Positions 48,950 through 60,300 of a stretch of 64,000 nt of DNA are shown piece after piece. The notes under the pieces were generated by a model, which saw only the letters and a list, made by a program, of their open reading frames with translations, was not told the DNA's origin and did not search any database. A program made the translations under genes and the position numbers. Where the stretch lies: assembly GCF_020921035.1 (NCBI RefSeq), contig NC_063156.1, positions 23,050,283 to 23,114,282 on the forward strand. The letters run 5' to 3'. How positions within the stretch are numbered: the first letter of the stretch is position 1; the number at the start of each line of letters is the position of its first letter. The DNA is from Rhodamnia argentea (lineage: Eukaryota > Streptophyta > Magnoliopsida > Myrtales > Myrtaceae).

Positions 48950-51922
48950 TGAAGTTTTCTCAATCAATGATCTCAAGAAAACTCGATTTATGATATAGCA
49001 AGCAGTTGAAATAGCTTCTACCCAAAAATAAGGTGAGAGTTTGTTTTCAATCAAAAGGGTTCAAGCCATTTCTTGTAAAGAACAGTTTTTCCTTTCAACT
49101 ATTCCATTTTGTTCGAGAGTATAAGGCGAAGAAAAATCATGTGAAAAACAATTTTGATCACAGAAATTTGCAAATATTTGATTTTCAAATCCTCTCCCAT
49201 GATCTGTTGTGATGCTTGAAATAGAATAACCTTTTTCATTTTGAACTTTCTTTGTAAAACTTTCAAAGTATGAGAATGCATCATTCTTATGAGCTATAAA
49301 GAAAACTCAAGTAAATCTTGTATAATTATCCACTATTACCGGGCAATATCTTTTACCTCCAAGGGTTTAACTTCAAGTATGTCCAAAGACATCCATATGT
49401 AGAAGCTGCAAAGTACGATTGGTGGAAACTTGATTTATAGATTTGAAAGAATTTCTTACTTATTTTCCAAGAGTGCAAACGCAACACAAGTCTGTTTTCT
49501 CGAATTTAACATCTGGGAGTTCTCTCACAAGCCTTTTAGAAGAGAGCTTTGAGATTTGCTTGTAAATTATGTGTCCCAACTTTTTTGTGCCAAAGTTCTT
49601 ACTCATATTTGATGGATACTAAATATTGAAGATCCTCAGATGATGTGTCCAAAAGGTACTTGTTTCCATGTCTACGCCTTGTGAAAGATTGCTTGTTATC
49701 ATGGCTAGTTCCTGAATATTTATCTTCCACAAAACATATTTTAAATCCCATGTCACACGATTGGCTTATATTAAGAAGATTGTAGTTTAAACCCTTAACC
49801 AAAGACGTGTCATTGATGAAGAGATTACCAATCTTCACGATTCCATTGCCAATGATTTTTCCTTTATTATTTCCGCCAAAGGAAACACTTCCACCATCAA
49901 ATTTTGTAAGATTGATAAATCTTTTTGAGTCCCCAGTCATCTTGTCTCGAGCATCCACTATCAAGATACCATTTGTCTCTTCTTCTTATTAGTACCTGCA
50001 AATATCAAAAGCAATCAAGCTTTCTTTGGTACCCATATCTATTTGGGTCCTCTTGAGTTAGAAGATTTTGTCAATCTCAAAATATTTTGAGTGGATCTCC
50101 ACACTTTAGGACAATAATTTCTAGATTGATCTTGATCACCACAATTTGAAAATTTAGAGAAACTTTGCTCCTCGGATCTTATGAACTGCTTATAAAAATG
50201 ATTTCTATATGCACGTTTTGAAGGTCTTCTTCTAAGTCTTTCTTTTACTTTAGGAAAATCATTTTTTAAATCGCTTTCCCTTTGAAGACTAAGTCCAGAG
50301 TTATTATTGCATGTATCTTGTATAGAAAGAAAATGCTCTAGGATTTTTGAACTAGAGGAAAACTTTTTATTAATATTTGAAATTTCCTTTTTCAAAGATG
50401 CGTTTTCCTTTTTCAAAGAATCATTCTCAATTTGTAAAATTTCATTTTTCTTTGAAATCAAATCAGATTTATCCGTAATTTGAGAAGATTTGCTTTGCAA
50501 GAAATTTATCTTATCCTTTTACGAGACATCACTTTGCTTCAAATGTGCAATTTTCATTTTCAATTCTAAAACCTTTTTAAGGAAAGATTTATAGTTTGAG
50601 CATAATTTGTCGATATCTTCGGATACCTCAAAAGGAATACTAGAATGAATTACCTCAAATTCTTCCTTAGAGTTTGAGGTAGTCATTAGACAGATGTTGG
50701 CATATTCCTCATCGCTTTCACATTCTGTGTCATTTTAGGTTTCTGCTTTTAGAACTTTCTTGGACTTTTCATCCCTTTGTTTCTTCTTTATAAGAGGGTA
50801 GTTAGGTTTGATGTGCACTTTCTTTTTGCACTCGAAACAGATTATGTATTTGCTCTCTTCTTTGCTACTAGATGATATTCTTTGATCATGTTGCTTGAAA
50901 TCTCTTTGTCCTTTGAAATTTCTTCCTTTCTTTGCCATTCTTATGAACCTCTTAACCATGAGTGCTAATTCCTCATTGTCTTCATCTTCAGAATTCGAGA
51001 CATTAGAATCGGCATTAAATTTTAAAGTAATGGATTTCTTACCTTTTGAATGTGCTTTTTCATTGATCCTTTCATTCTCATAGGATTGAAGAGCTCCAAT
51101 GAGTTTTTTTGATAACCGAGTTGTCCGAATCGGCTTGCATGAACCTCAACTATTCTTCGGGGGAGACTAGCATAGCAACCCACCGCCATAGCTCCCCACT
51201 TAAATCACAAATGCTCAGTAGGAGAATCGAACTTGGGACCAGTGCGCCTAACCACACAATTCCAAGAGCTCCAATGAGTTCGTTCATGGATAAAGGACTA
51301 ATCCTCCGAGTCTCTCGAATAGATATTTTGATAGTTTTCCATTACTTTGTGAGTCCTCTTAGAAGCTTGTTAACTCTCATCGAGCCAAACACTGGTTGTC
51401 CATGATAAGTAAGGCCATTCACTATTTCGGTGAATTTATCAAATATCTCTTTCACTATTTCATTGGACTCCATTCTAAATGCTTCGTACCGGCCGAGGAG
51501 AATATTGATTTTGGTCTCCTTGACCCTATCCGTTCCTTCATAGGTCACATGAAGTTTGTCCCAAATCACTTTTAAAGAAGTTCAATCTATAATACACTTA
51601 TATTCTATGGGAGATAATGCACTATAAAGCAAGTAAACAGCTTTAGCATCTAGTGCATAACTTTTCGTCAATTCCATTGCAGATAGAGTTACAATGGGAA
51701 CGGGGTTGTTGGAGGTGTCGTCCCCCGCGTTTGAATTTGCATCGCTTGTTGTATTTGCGGTGGGATCCACGCCTCTTTGTACAACATCCCATATTTGCGG
51801 ATCTTGGCATCTAAGGAATGCCTTGAATTGTTTTGCCGGTCGTTGTGCTCCTTTCCATTGAAGTAAGGTGGCTTGTTGTTGCTTCATCCTTCAATCAAAG
51901 TTGGAACAAAATTGCTAGCCAT
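48950..51922 (-). pseudogene. Ty1/copia gag-protease-integrase relic
   Basis: Read on the minus strand. Gag starts at 51922 (MASNFVPTLIEG) and breaks at once by frameshift, then continues as AFLRCQDPQIWDVV and NILLGRYEAFRMESNEIVKE, the UBN2-type gag domain. A worn CCHC knuckle (CFECKKKVHIKPNYP) lies near 50830. The protease/GAG-pre-integrase part is at 49964-49599, including MTGDSKRFINLT, FGGNNKGKIIGNG and NYNLLNISQSCDMGF. Broken integrase-core pieces ('QNG.VERKN', 'FWVEA') are at 49150-49000. The protease active-site region, normally D-S-G, reads D-A-R-D. Reverse transcriptase and RNase H are missing. Stops, frameshifts and a SINE insertion show it is dead. Confidence 0.85.
51104..51263 (-). 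mobile_element. tRNA-derived SINE inserted in copia gag, 17-bp target duplication
   Basis: The target duplication AAGAGCTCCAATGAGTT occurs at 51089-51105 and again at 51264-51280. Between them, on the minus strand, is a head with A-box-like TGGTTAGGCGCACTGG, a B-box-like AGTTCGATTCTCC and a short tail of about seven A (T-run at 51104-51110). Length is about 160 bp. The perfect duplication means the insertion is much younger than the decayed host element. Confidence 0.88.
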
Positions 51923-51970
51923 AGAGATCATTAGCTCAGAAATAATAACACTTCAAAAAATAAGAGCATC

Positions 51971-51984
51971 AAGCTCTGATACCA
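51971..51984 (-). other. Primer-binding site of the copia relic
   Basis: On the minus strand TGGTATCAGAGCTT, matching the common plant initiator-Met tRNA primer site. It lies 2 bp from the LTR end at 51987 and about 50 bp before the gag start. Confidence 0.85.
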
Positions 51985-51986
51985 AT

Positions 51987-52925
51987 TGTTGGTGCTAGAT
52001 CACCTAGAAGAGGTGAATAAGTGATTTCAATAAACTTTAGAAATCAATGTGGAATTTACACGGTTAATCTCAGATCTTATTTCAAACGATGATCACTAAC
52101 AAGATTTGAGGTGTCCTTAGATTCAGCGGCGTGCACAATTCAACCATCACAAAATAATAATAAGAAGTTTAAGGGATAGAGAATTTGCACAAAGAATCTA
52201 TAGTAGTTAGGCTTTGTTCAAGCATATATCCACTTCTTCATATTGGCAGCCAATCGTCCGAATATCACTAATGAATATCTAAGAATTTATAATACGATGA
52301 ACGATTCTTGAGTCAAAAGATTTTCCGCTTAACACTCACACAGAGATATTTGTATACTCCTTATGCTCCTCATATTGCCTTATACAAAGGGGCGAGACAA
52401 TAACTTGAGATATTTATATACTCCTTATATTGCCTTATACAAAGGGGAGAGATAAAAGGAGAACTTAAGGCTTTAGAGAACATATATGAGAGTGCAGAAT
52501 CTTAAACTCCTAGATCAAGAGAGTTTCACATCCTTCATATATTCTTGAACCAAACATTGTAATACTTAGAGGAGTTCATGCAAATGTGTGAGCATTAGGC
52601 AGAAAATCTTTCGACTCAAGAACCATCATTGTGTGGTAATCTACGAGATATTCACTAGTGGAATCCAGCCGATTAGCTGCCTGCATGAAGAAGTGAACGT
52701 ATGCTATTAAATCTCTGTGCAAATTCTCTATCCCTTAAGCTCCTTATTATTATATTGTGATAGCTGAATTGTGCATGCCGCTGAATCCGAGGGTACCTCG
52801 GATCTTGTTAGTAATTATCGTCTGAACAAAGCTCTGAGTTTATCCGTATAAATTACGCATTGATTTTTAAAGTTATCGAAATCACCTATTTACCCCCTCT
52901 CTAGGTGATAACACTAACACCAACA
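51987..52925 (-). mobile_element. 5' LTR of the copia relic, with inverted-repeat ends
   Basis: On the minus strand it starts TGTTGGTGTTAGTGTTATCA at 52925 and ends GATCTAGCACCAACA at 51987 (939 bp, TG...CA), next to the primer site. The outer ~210 bp at each end are inverted copies of one another. 'tcaatgtggaatttacacgg' on one side pairs with 'tcaatgcgtaatttatacgg' when the other side is inverted, and 'gagaatttgcacaaagaatc' pairs with 'gagaatttgcacagagattt'. No second LTR was found to the left, which fits truncation of the element near 48.95 kb. Confidence 0.7.
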
Positions 52926-52989
52926 TATGGGTGTTCCTGGGCAAATTTCCTTTGGAAATAATATGTAAGTTATCCTTCTTACTTCTTAA

Positions 52990-53375
52990 CTCTTTGCCTT
53001 CCTTTTAGTTGACAGAGCAAGAGCTGAAATGGCCATTTTCAAAGAAGAATGCTTCAACTTCTGAAGAATATGATACAGCAAGTAGCAACCGCCGCACAAA
53101 ATCGCGGGCATGGATGGTCGTGGTCTGAGGTTTCTGCTTTTCATCGGTGATTGAAATGGCTCTTCTGGGTCTCTCGGTCCAAACCAATGACTTCCCTCCA
53201 ACCCTGTGCTTGTTTTCTTGGGCAGTCAAGTTGGCTTTGACTAGCCTATTTATCAGTAGATTCATCAGCCATAAGTTTCCTGTGACGTCCCACATTCTTG
53301 AACTGATTGGGGTCTTCTTCGGAGCAACCTCCTTTTCATATGGCCTTCACGACTTCGCTTCCTCAGCCGCCTGAG
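52990..53375. other. Unassigned coding-like fragment
   Basis: The minus strand has a 96-codon frame (53295-53005) that remains readable upstream after one stop. It has pieces such as VGGKSLVWTERPRRAISITD and HARDFVRRLLLAVSYSSEVE. The plus strand has WPFSKKNASTSEEYDTASSN and a hydrophobic 75-codon frame (53147-53374). I recognise neither and cannot tell which strand, if either, was coding. It may be the edge of an old gene cut by the retroelement at 52925. Confidence 0.3.
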
Positions 53376-54052
53376 CGCCTTGCTTGGGCTGCCTATTCTT
53401 TTATTATTGTTATTCATAGTACTATGCAATTGGCTTTGATCCACTTGCTGAAGGCATAACAGTTGATCATATCCTGTTCACTAAGTTTTTGCATGATATT
53501 TCTCGGTAATGTCAAACACATATGTTACATCATGGATTATGAGTAAGCATTCGGCATATAATCACAAGCTGTAGCAGCATGAAGGAAAGTAAAAGTTCTA
53601 GGAACTCTGCAAGTGCATATCAGGAAGTGTGGGTTCGCTCTCTTGCCTCTTCAATCATATACACCATTTAAATTGAGACTGATGAAATGCAAATGCAACT
53701 CTTCAATTATATACATTAGTTTAAAGGCAAAAAGAACCCAACATTCCTAAACTTTTCGTATACCTAGAATGCTAAACGAACATAGGAATATAAGTGAGTC
53801 GCGCTGAGTTTTAATTAATCATGTAAATCTCCCTTCCTTCCGTGACCTTTCTGTCTGTGTAAATTTCAAACTATTGACGCGTTTCATTGGTGCTGGCCGC
53901 ATTCTCTGGCCAGCTACAAGTACAACCACTCCACTATAATCACCTTCATCACCACACCTTTTGTTCAGTTATATATGCTTGCATCTTCTTCAATAATGGA
54001 ACTCAAACCTGCTCGTATCTGTTTTCAGAATCATAATCAAACACACTCGAAC
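53376..54052. other. Intergenic, upstream of the CYSTM gene
   Basis: No gene. A TATA-like 'ttatatatgc' lies at about 53969, some 80 bp before the CYSTM start codon. Confidence 0.4.
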
Positions 54053-54520
54053 ATGTCTGATTGGGATTATCTTCCTAGTAAGCTTCCTCCTTAGCTGCTT
54101 ATTTACATTGCAGTTAAGTGGTACTTCATTTCATCTGTTTTCTTTCTTTTGCCCCTTTGTTGATCATGATACTTTTGTTCTCCTGATAATATGTCCAGAA
54201 CACACTTCGGTGCCTGCAAATTCTTGCACGGGTCCACCAGCAGTTCCTGTGAATACCATGTCCATGGAAGATGCTCAAGGTCAAGGAGGCCTCAGAGGTG
54301 TTGCTCATCCTGAAGATCAAACTATGTCCAAAGGAGACGGGTTTTGCAGAGGATTGTATGAATTTCTCCCCCCCCCTTCCCCCCCTCCCTTTCCCTCCCT
54401 CTCTCCCCTTCCCTCTCTCTCTCTCTCTCTCTCTCTGTCAATATCACTAACGTTATGTGCCTTCTTCTGTGCAGTTGTGCTGGTTTGTGTTGCTACTGTT
54501 GCTTGGACATGTGCTTTTAG
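54053..54520 (+). CDS. Small cysteine-rich transmembrane (CYSTM) protein, 3 exons
   Basis: Exons 54053-54077, 54199-54355 and 54475-54520 (228 nt, 75 residues, phases fit). The product begins MSDWDYLPKHTSVPANSC, has a Pro/Gly-rich middle, and ends in the CYSTM module GDGFCRGFCAGLCCYCCLDM then CF. Cysteines lie at 58, 62, 66, 67, 69, 70 and 74. CYSTM proteins are tail-anchored small membrane proteins linked in plants to stress tolerance, and they form homo- and heterodimers. The canonical start, middle and Cys-rich end match the plant family well. The second intron is only 119 nt and nearly all pyrimidine (54361-54436). No single frame covers the gene, so it is easy to miss in an ORF scan. Confidence 0.87.
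54361..54437. repeat. C-rich then (CT)n tract inside a CYSTM intron
   Basis: Runs of C and CCCTTCC followed by about eleven CT units fill most of the short second intron. This is a natural length polymorphism site lying close to the donor. Confidence 0.9.
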
Positions 54521-55671
54521 CTCGGAGATGAGGAAGAGAAGATTCATTTGGTTTTTGCATCATAGAATGTGAAAGTTCTTCAGTTTCTTGCTGTGACCTG
54601 TAAATGTAATGTGGAATAATGACACTTCTGTTTTCCATGCATAAGAATTTATGTCTTTGATAATAAGCATTGGTGAGCGCCTCAAAACAATTGGTAGGAT
54701 AATGACCGGGTAACTTGTTAGCAACCATCTGACAAGAAAAACAAAAACAAACTTGTTAGCAACTTTCTGACCAAAAAAAAAAAAAAACACTTGTTAGCAA
54801 CTTAACTAATACTTTTCCGGAATTACTTTTTGTTTTTTTGAGGTTGTAAATTAGCAATTTTTGCATAAGTCATTAACTTTTGTTGTTGAATAGATCAACG
54901 CTTTAAATTTAGTAACTTTTATATAAAATTATCAATCTAAATTAGAGTGACTTATCGATATTTGTCGGATTAACTTACCAACTAGTTTTTTGTTACCAAT
55001 TCCCATTCGAATTACTTGCCAATCTTTCAAATTTTTTTAATCTATCAACTTTCTTATTGAATTGTGAAAGGTTATATGCTTCATTAACAACATGTAAAAT
55101 ACAACTGACTAGTTGTAGAGATTACCGACCTAAATTTAGCACTACTCACCAATTTTTTGCGTAGCAACTAAGTTATATCTATGGATGTTTATTTGTTTTT
55201 ACGTAAGTTGCCGGTTTTTTCTTATTGTTCGTGAGCTTTTGCTCTTCTTTTTTCCTTTTTTTTACTCGTTAATTATGCCTTAAATTTAGCATCTTTATTA
55301 TTTTGACACTTACCAACTCTCTAAAAAAGTCTACTACTCTTTTCTAAAGAATGTGGGTTTTGTCAATGATTCCAAGTAAGCCGAGGTCGAAGCTGTCATT
55401 ATGATTGAAATAAAATTCCAGTATCTGAAAATTCTGCAATTACATTTACTAGCATCTAGCAGACGACATGGATTTGTCCCATAAACATCGCCTTAAATCC
55501 AATTAAATCGCTTGGGCTATGTCCTTAACTTTAACAATTTCTGTTTCCATCAGTTTTGCGTAATGAACGATTTTTGGCCGACATCTAGCTGGAAAACTGA
55601 ATTTACATACAAATTACATTGTCATCCGGGAACCCCGGAACTAGTAACCTGGCTGATGCCGCCGATGGATG
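54521..55671. other. 3' UTR of CYSTM gene, then AT-rich spacer
   Basis: No gene. The spacer repeats the word 'accaa(c/a)ttt', 'ttagcaact' and 'cttgttagcaac' (54714-54800). It looks like a worn array similar in plan to the fold-back arms. Confidence 0.35.
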
Positions 55672-55992
55672 TCACACGTCCACACTGACCGGTTGACGGG
55701 ACGGAATAGGTTTTGCCAGGTGAGTGGGGTTCTGACCACCGGCCATGATCACAACTACCTCCACCGCAGGGCAGCTGCTGCCGCCGCCACTTCCGCCACC
55801 GTCGCCGCCTTGTTCGGCCTTCTGGGCATCGCTGGCCGCACTGATATCATCGTGCTTGAACCAGTCGAAAGAAAGCTTTAGCACAGCCACCGTCACTATC
55901 CCGAGAAGCAGGCCCAGGCCGCCGCAGATGAAGATGGAAGCAGTATTCCAGTTGGGCAGTGCATCATTGCCTCTTGGAGCCGAATGGTCCAT
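55672..55992 (-). CDS. GLUTAMINE DUMPER-like protein, intronless
   Basis: 106 residues, read from 55992 down. One membrane span at about 18-42 (FICGGLGLLLGIVTVAVL) follows a short polar N-terminus. A Gly/Ser-rich cytosolic part then leads to the VIMAG motif (81-85, in EVVVIMAGGQNPTHLAKP), the hallmark of plant GDU proteins. These are small plant-specific membrane proteins. When overproduced they cause amino-acid export, and they act with a RING ubiquitin ligase (LOG2). Length, topology and motif position all fit. The linker holds a (GGX)n run (residues 62-72) encoded by a CCG/CCA-rich stretch, which may vary in length. The next gene upstream is over 1.4 kb away, so promoter space is available. 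Confidence 0.93.
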   Translation of the reverse strand: MDHSAPRGNDALPNWNTASIFICGGLGLLLGIVTVAVLKLSFDWFKHDDISAASDAQKAEQGGDGGGSGGGSSCPAVEVVVIMAGGQNPTHLAKPIPSRQPVSVDV

Positions 55993-56326
55993 CCTGATTA
56001 TGTAGCTGGTTCTGAGTGCAGATGGATCATCTCCGATCGCTTCTTATATTGGGAAGATGGAGTCGACGAGTCAAGTGCAGATGAAGGTATCTTTAAGGAT
56101 TGGTGGGACATTCCATAATTCGTTCTCGTTCACGATTCCGAGTATTGGCTTATTCTAATCACCAGAATCGATTCTTCTGCTTTGTCATGTTGCTCGGGAG
56201 TTCTTGCAAACTCGGTTAGTTGCATCGCACGGAATACCAATCCAAATTCGCTAGTTCATGCGGCTTCCTTGAATACTTTGGAAACAAGATCATGCTGTCA
56301 TTTTTCCATGAAGTACCTCTCGGAAG

Positions 56327-56835
56327 TAGGAGGGGTGAGCAAGGGAGGAGGTCAGGTCCTCGGTTCCATGGTGGATGGGATAAGACTGGACTTCCTAGCA
56401 TAAATATAATTAGAAAAAAATTAAATTTTTTTGAAGAACTAATTAATCTAATTTCCCCATCTTCTACTCGATACGCACTCCTCTCGTTTCGCTCGATGCT
56501 CACGTCTTGCCTTCGCAATGCAGCTTTGCTCGGCGCTGGCTCATCTCGCGTTCCCGCCTCTCGCTCGTCGGCATCGTTGCTCTTCTCACGTCTCATTATT
56601 TTAGGATTATAAGTACTCATGTGATGGTTGTACAATGGTGATGTGTATGTTTTATTAGGTCGGATGGTTGATATTAGAAGTTGTTACTTTAGGTCTAAGG
56701 GTTAGATTTCTATAAGCAGTTGATATTAGCGGTCCCGGTCCGATCCTCGGTCCCAAAAATTTGGAGACCGGGACTACCGGTCTTGTTCTCGGCTCCATAC
56801 TAGGACCGGATTGGCTCGGACCATGCACACCCCTA
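56327..56835. mobile_element. hAT-type non-autonomous element, 509 bp, 8-bp target duplication
   Basis: CTCGGAAG (56319-56326) and CTCAGAAG (56836-56843) flank the element and differ by one base. The ends are TAGGAGGGGTGAGCA and, inverted, TAGGGGTGTGCATGG, close to the usual plant hAT end TAGGGGTGT. Inner terminal stretches 'gtcctcggttccatggtgg' and 'ccggtcctagtatggagcc' also pair. There is no transposase. It sits in the promoter-side spacer of the GLUTAMINE DUMPER-like gene. Confidence 0.85.
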
Positions 56836-57393
56836 CTCAGAAGAATGGAAACAAAGAAAAAATTGTGAAATTATGAGACCTTTGTTGAGAATTACCGAGT
56901 TACGTGAATTTGCCAAAGTGTCGGTCAATTGAAGGTAGCATTGTGACATTACGCAAATAATGTGGCGATTCTTCGGCAAAAAAGATGATGTGCGCGTGGC
57001 AACTTAACTAATGACTTCGGACAGATATTTCGATGGATTCGATACTCAAAACTCCAAGCTTTCCCAAGACAGTTCCACAGGATCCTTCCTGCCCGTGTCC
57101 ATATGAATTAGTAGTAGCTTCCAAGAAAGAAGGCCGACCCGACCACGTGCCCATTAGTTTCCGTTCCGGGTCGGTTCGGGTCGGGTCGGTCCGGTTAAAT
57201 GAAGCTTCCGAGAAGGCCCGTAACACTAGTCAAAGTCAATCTCTTCGCCTGCCGTTGACAGTTGCTTGCACCGGTCAAACCGAGTGCCTCAAACTTTCCA
57301 ACACACGTTTGCCACACCATGATTCATGATCAAGAAAAAGGAGAAGAAACCCATCTCTCTACTCTCTCTGTATCTCTATCTCAGAGGTGCTAA

Positions 57394-60300
57394 ATGGGGT
57401 TGTGGGTCGATTGGAGTGCGGAGTCATACCCATCGAACAGAGACTTTGCAGTGGTTCCCTTCTTCGCTCTCTTCTTCCCAGCTCTCCGCCTCTTTCTTGA
57501 TGCTTTCATCTTTGAGGTAACTCTTCAACTGACTTCATCAGCAGAAACTTGAAGTTTCTTGATCTTGTGATTCTCTTCGGGCATCTTTTGATCTTCATGG
57601 ATGTCAGTCTCTCTCTTAAATGAATACGGTGTGTAAATTCAATTGCTGATAGAACTCAGCGGTTTTGATCAATTGCCAAACAAGGAAAAAAGCTTCCTTT
57701 CTTTTATTTGAGGTAGGTATGTGTGTGCTAGAGTGTATCATCTATCACTGTTCACTTGGAGTTCTTGCTGAACCAAAAAATTTGTGGGTTGCTTGGAACT
57801 AACATTTTGGAAAAGGCAAATTTGATGATTGCGTAGGTCGGCATCTCGTGCCTCTCGTCGTGCAGTAGCATTACATCTGTATCTCAACTTAAAATGCGTC
57901 ACTGGTAATGTTCCCCGCATTATATAAATGACCACAAGAATTGCCATAAGAAAGGCAGCTTCAAATTAGTTGAAGTACTGCCTCAATTTGGTATGAAGTG
58001 TTTCTCATCATGAAAATGGGCAAGTCCAGAACTTGTACAAGAATTGCAGTGAGTCGAGTTATAAGGAGCACATATCATAGCAATCTGGTTGTGGACTTAA
58101 ATTGCTACGGGAATAAGATTAGCTAGTTATCGAAAAACTAGTTCCTGCTATCTAAAATGATCTTTGACATTATTAGGTCATCTCATCAATTCACGCTAAT
58201 ATGTCTAGAAGAAACAAGACTAGACTTCCTACCTGACATGGCCAACCTCTAATCCTAAGCAGCTTCTATGCGTCTTGAGTTCATAATGATCTTGTGGTTG
58301 TGGCAGAAACTAGCGAGACGGCTGATTTTTGGAGAGGGACATGCCAAGCTGGATCTTGAGGCACATCATAGGAAGAAAAAGATTAAAAAATTCAAAGAGG
58401 CGGCGTGGAAATGTGTGTACTTCCTTTCTGCAGAGATTTTGGCTCTTTCAGTCTCCTATGACGAGCCTTGGTTCACTAGTACCAAGTTCTTCTGGGTTGG
58501 CCCTGGGAATCAAGTTTGGCCAGATCAGAAGATCAAGTAAGCCTCATTATTAAGACCGGTAGCAAAATATCACTGGACATGCTTTCCTCTTAATGTTTTT
58601 TTCTCAAACTCTGGTTCATTTTTTTTATCTACTTAATCATTTTGCGTGTTTTTTGCCAGGTTGAAATTAAAGGGATTGTACATGTATGCCTCTGGATTCT
58701 ATACATACTCCCTGGTTGCCTTGTTTTTCTGGGAAACAAGGAGATCAGACTTTTTGGTCTCAATGGGACATCATGTGGCATCTATCCTCCTCCTTGTCTT
58801 ATCATATATGTTCAGGTGCACTCCTCAAGTTTTTGTATTTACCCATGTTGTCCTAATGTATTGAGGTAAATGTGGAGAGCAAATTGGCAAGAACTTTGTG
58901 CCACGTGATGATAAATAGATCCTTCCTATTTCAAAAAAAGATTACAAATGCCCTTAGCTTTGTAGTGGGATCTCTTGGCAAAATTTAAAGAGATGGTACC
59001 AGTCTTCTCTACCTCAATCAGATCTTCCTGCATTTTGCAGGTTTGCTCGTGTTGGTTCGATTATCTTGGCACTCCATGACGCGAGCGATGTCTTCATGGA
59101 AGTGGCAAAAATGTCGAAGTACAGTGGCTATGAAAGGATTGCTAGCTGTTTTTTTCTTCTTTTTGCACTTGCTTTTACAGCCTTCCGCATCATCTACTTT
59201 CCATTTTGGATCCTTAGGAGCACTAGGTAAGTGCACCATGCCACGTAAAAGCTCTTTAGTATGTCCAGACTCTTTTGACACTTACAAGTTAACCAAATTA
59301 GCACATGTTTATTTCAATTTATCAATAGCACATACTGTCAAGTCCAACTTGGCTTAGATACCTCCTTTGCAATTTATTTCTTTTCCCCATCGTAATAAGG
59401 CCAGAACAAATCGTGCTATTAGGTCTTTGCATTGTGCTTCTTGAGCTTTCTGATCAGTTTTTGGAAAACCTATAAGTATTATTCTTTCTCTATATTAATC
59501 CGATGTGAAAGGGCTTTACACATAGTGGAAGGGTGAAGTCAATCGATGAACACAGTTCCTTGCAAATTTCTGTCTATGAAGAAAAACTCTTATGTCTCGT
59601 GGAATTTTGAAGAGCATTAATCAAATTCTATGGTAGATCTTGTTTGTACAATGACGACATCACTTAATTTAGCATATTGTGCTAACGTACGTGCCATTCG
59701 TAGAGAAAAAGGGACTTCTGTAACAAAAAACAAAAAATAGTCGCAGGAATACACTTCACTTCTGCAAGGAAAGATTTTGTTGCTAGAACATCTCATTTAC
59801 AGATTCAATCTGTTGAATCTTATAATCTCAAATACTGATCTTTAACGAGAAATTTTCAACTATTGAGATGTGACAGGTCTTTTCAATTAAACATTCTATG
59901 CTCATTTTCTTTACTGGAGTACGGTATTATTTTTTTTTTCTGGAATAAGATTAACATATGCACCAATGCAATGCTTATTTTAAATTACAATCATTAAAAA
60001 AAAAATCCAAATAGTTTAGATATGTGCTCAGTTTTGGAACTTCAGATTGGTTCTGCTACTTCCTCAATTGAAGATTTAGAGATAATTATTTTAATGACTG
60101 CCAGAGGAGACAGAGCATCAAGTTTCTGCTGATGAGATGGAGACTCGATAGTCTCAATTTCTCAAATATCCAGATGCCATTAGCTGAATTACTTTAAGAG
60201 GGGATGCTTTCTTATTAACTCCTTCTCCGTTTCCTTCGACTTCTGCATGCCTTCCTTCGAAACACGATACTCTTTGTTCTGTTTCTTCAATAAATTGGGG

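Noticed and set aside
56182-56635. Overlapping frames of 73-139 codons
   Set aside because: They span the hAT-type element boundary and are open on both strands by chance.
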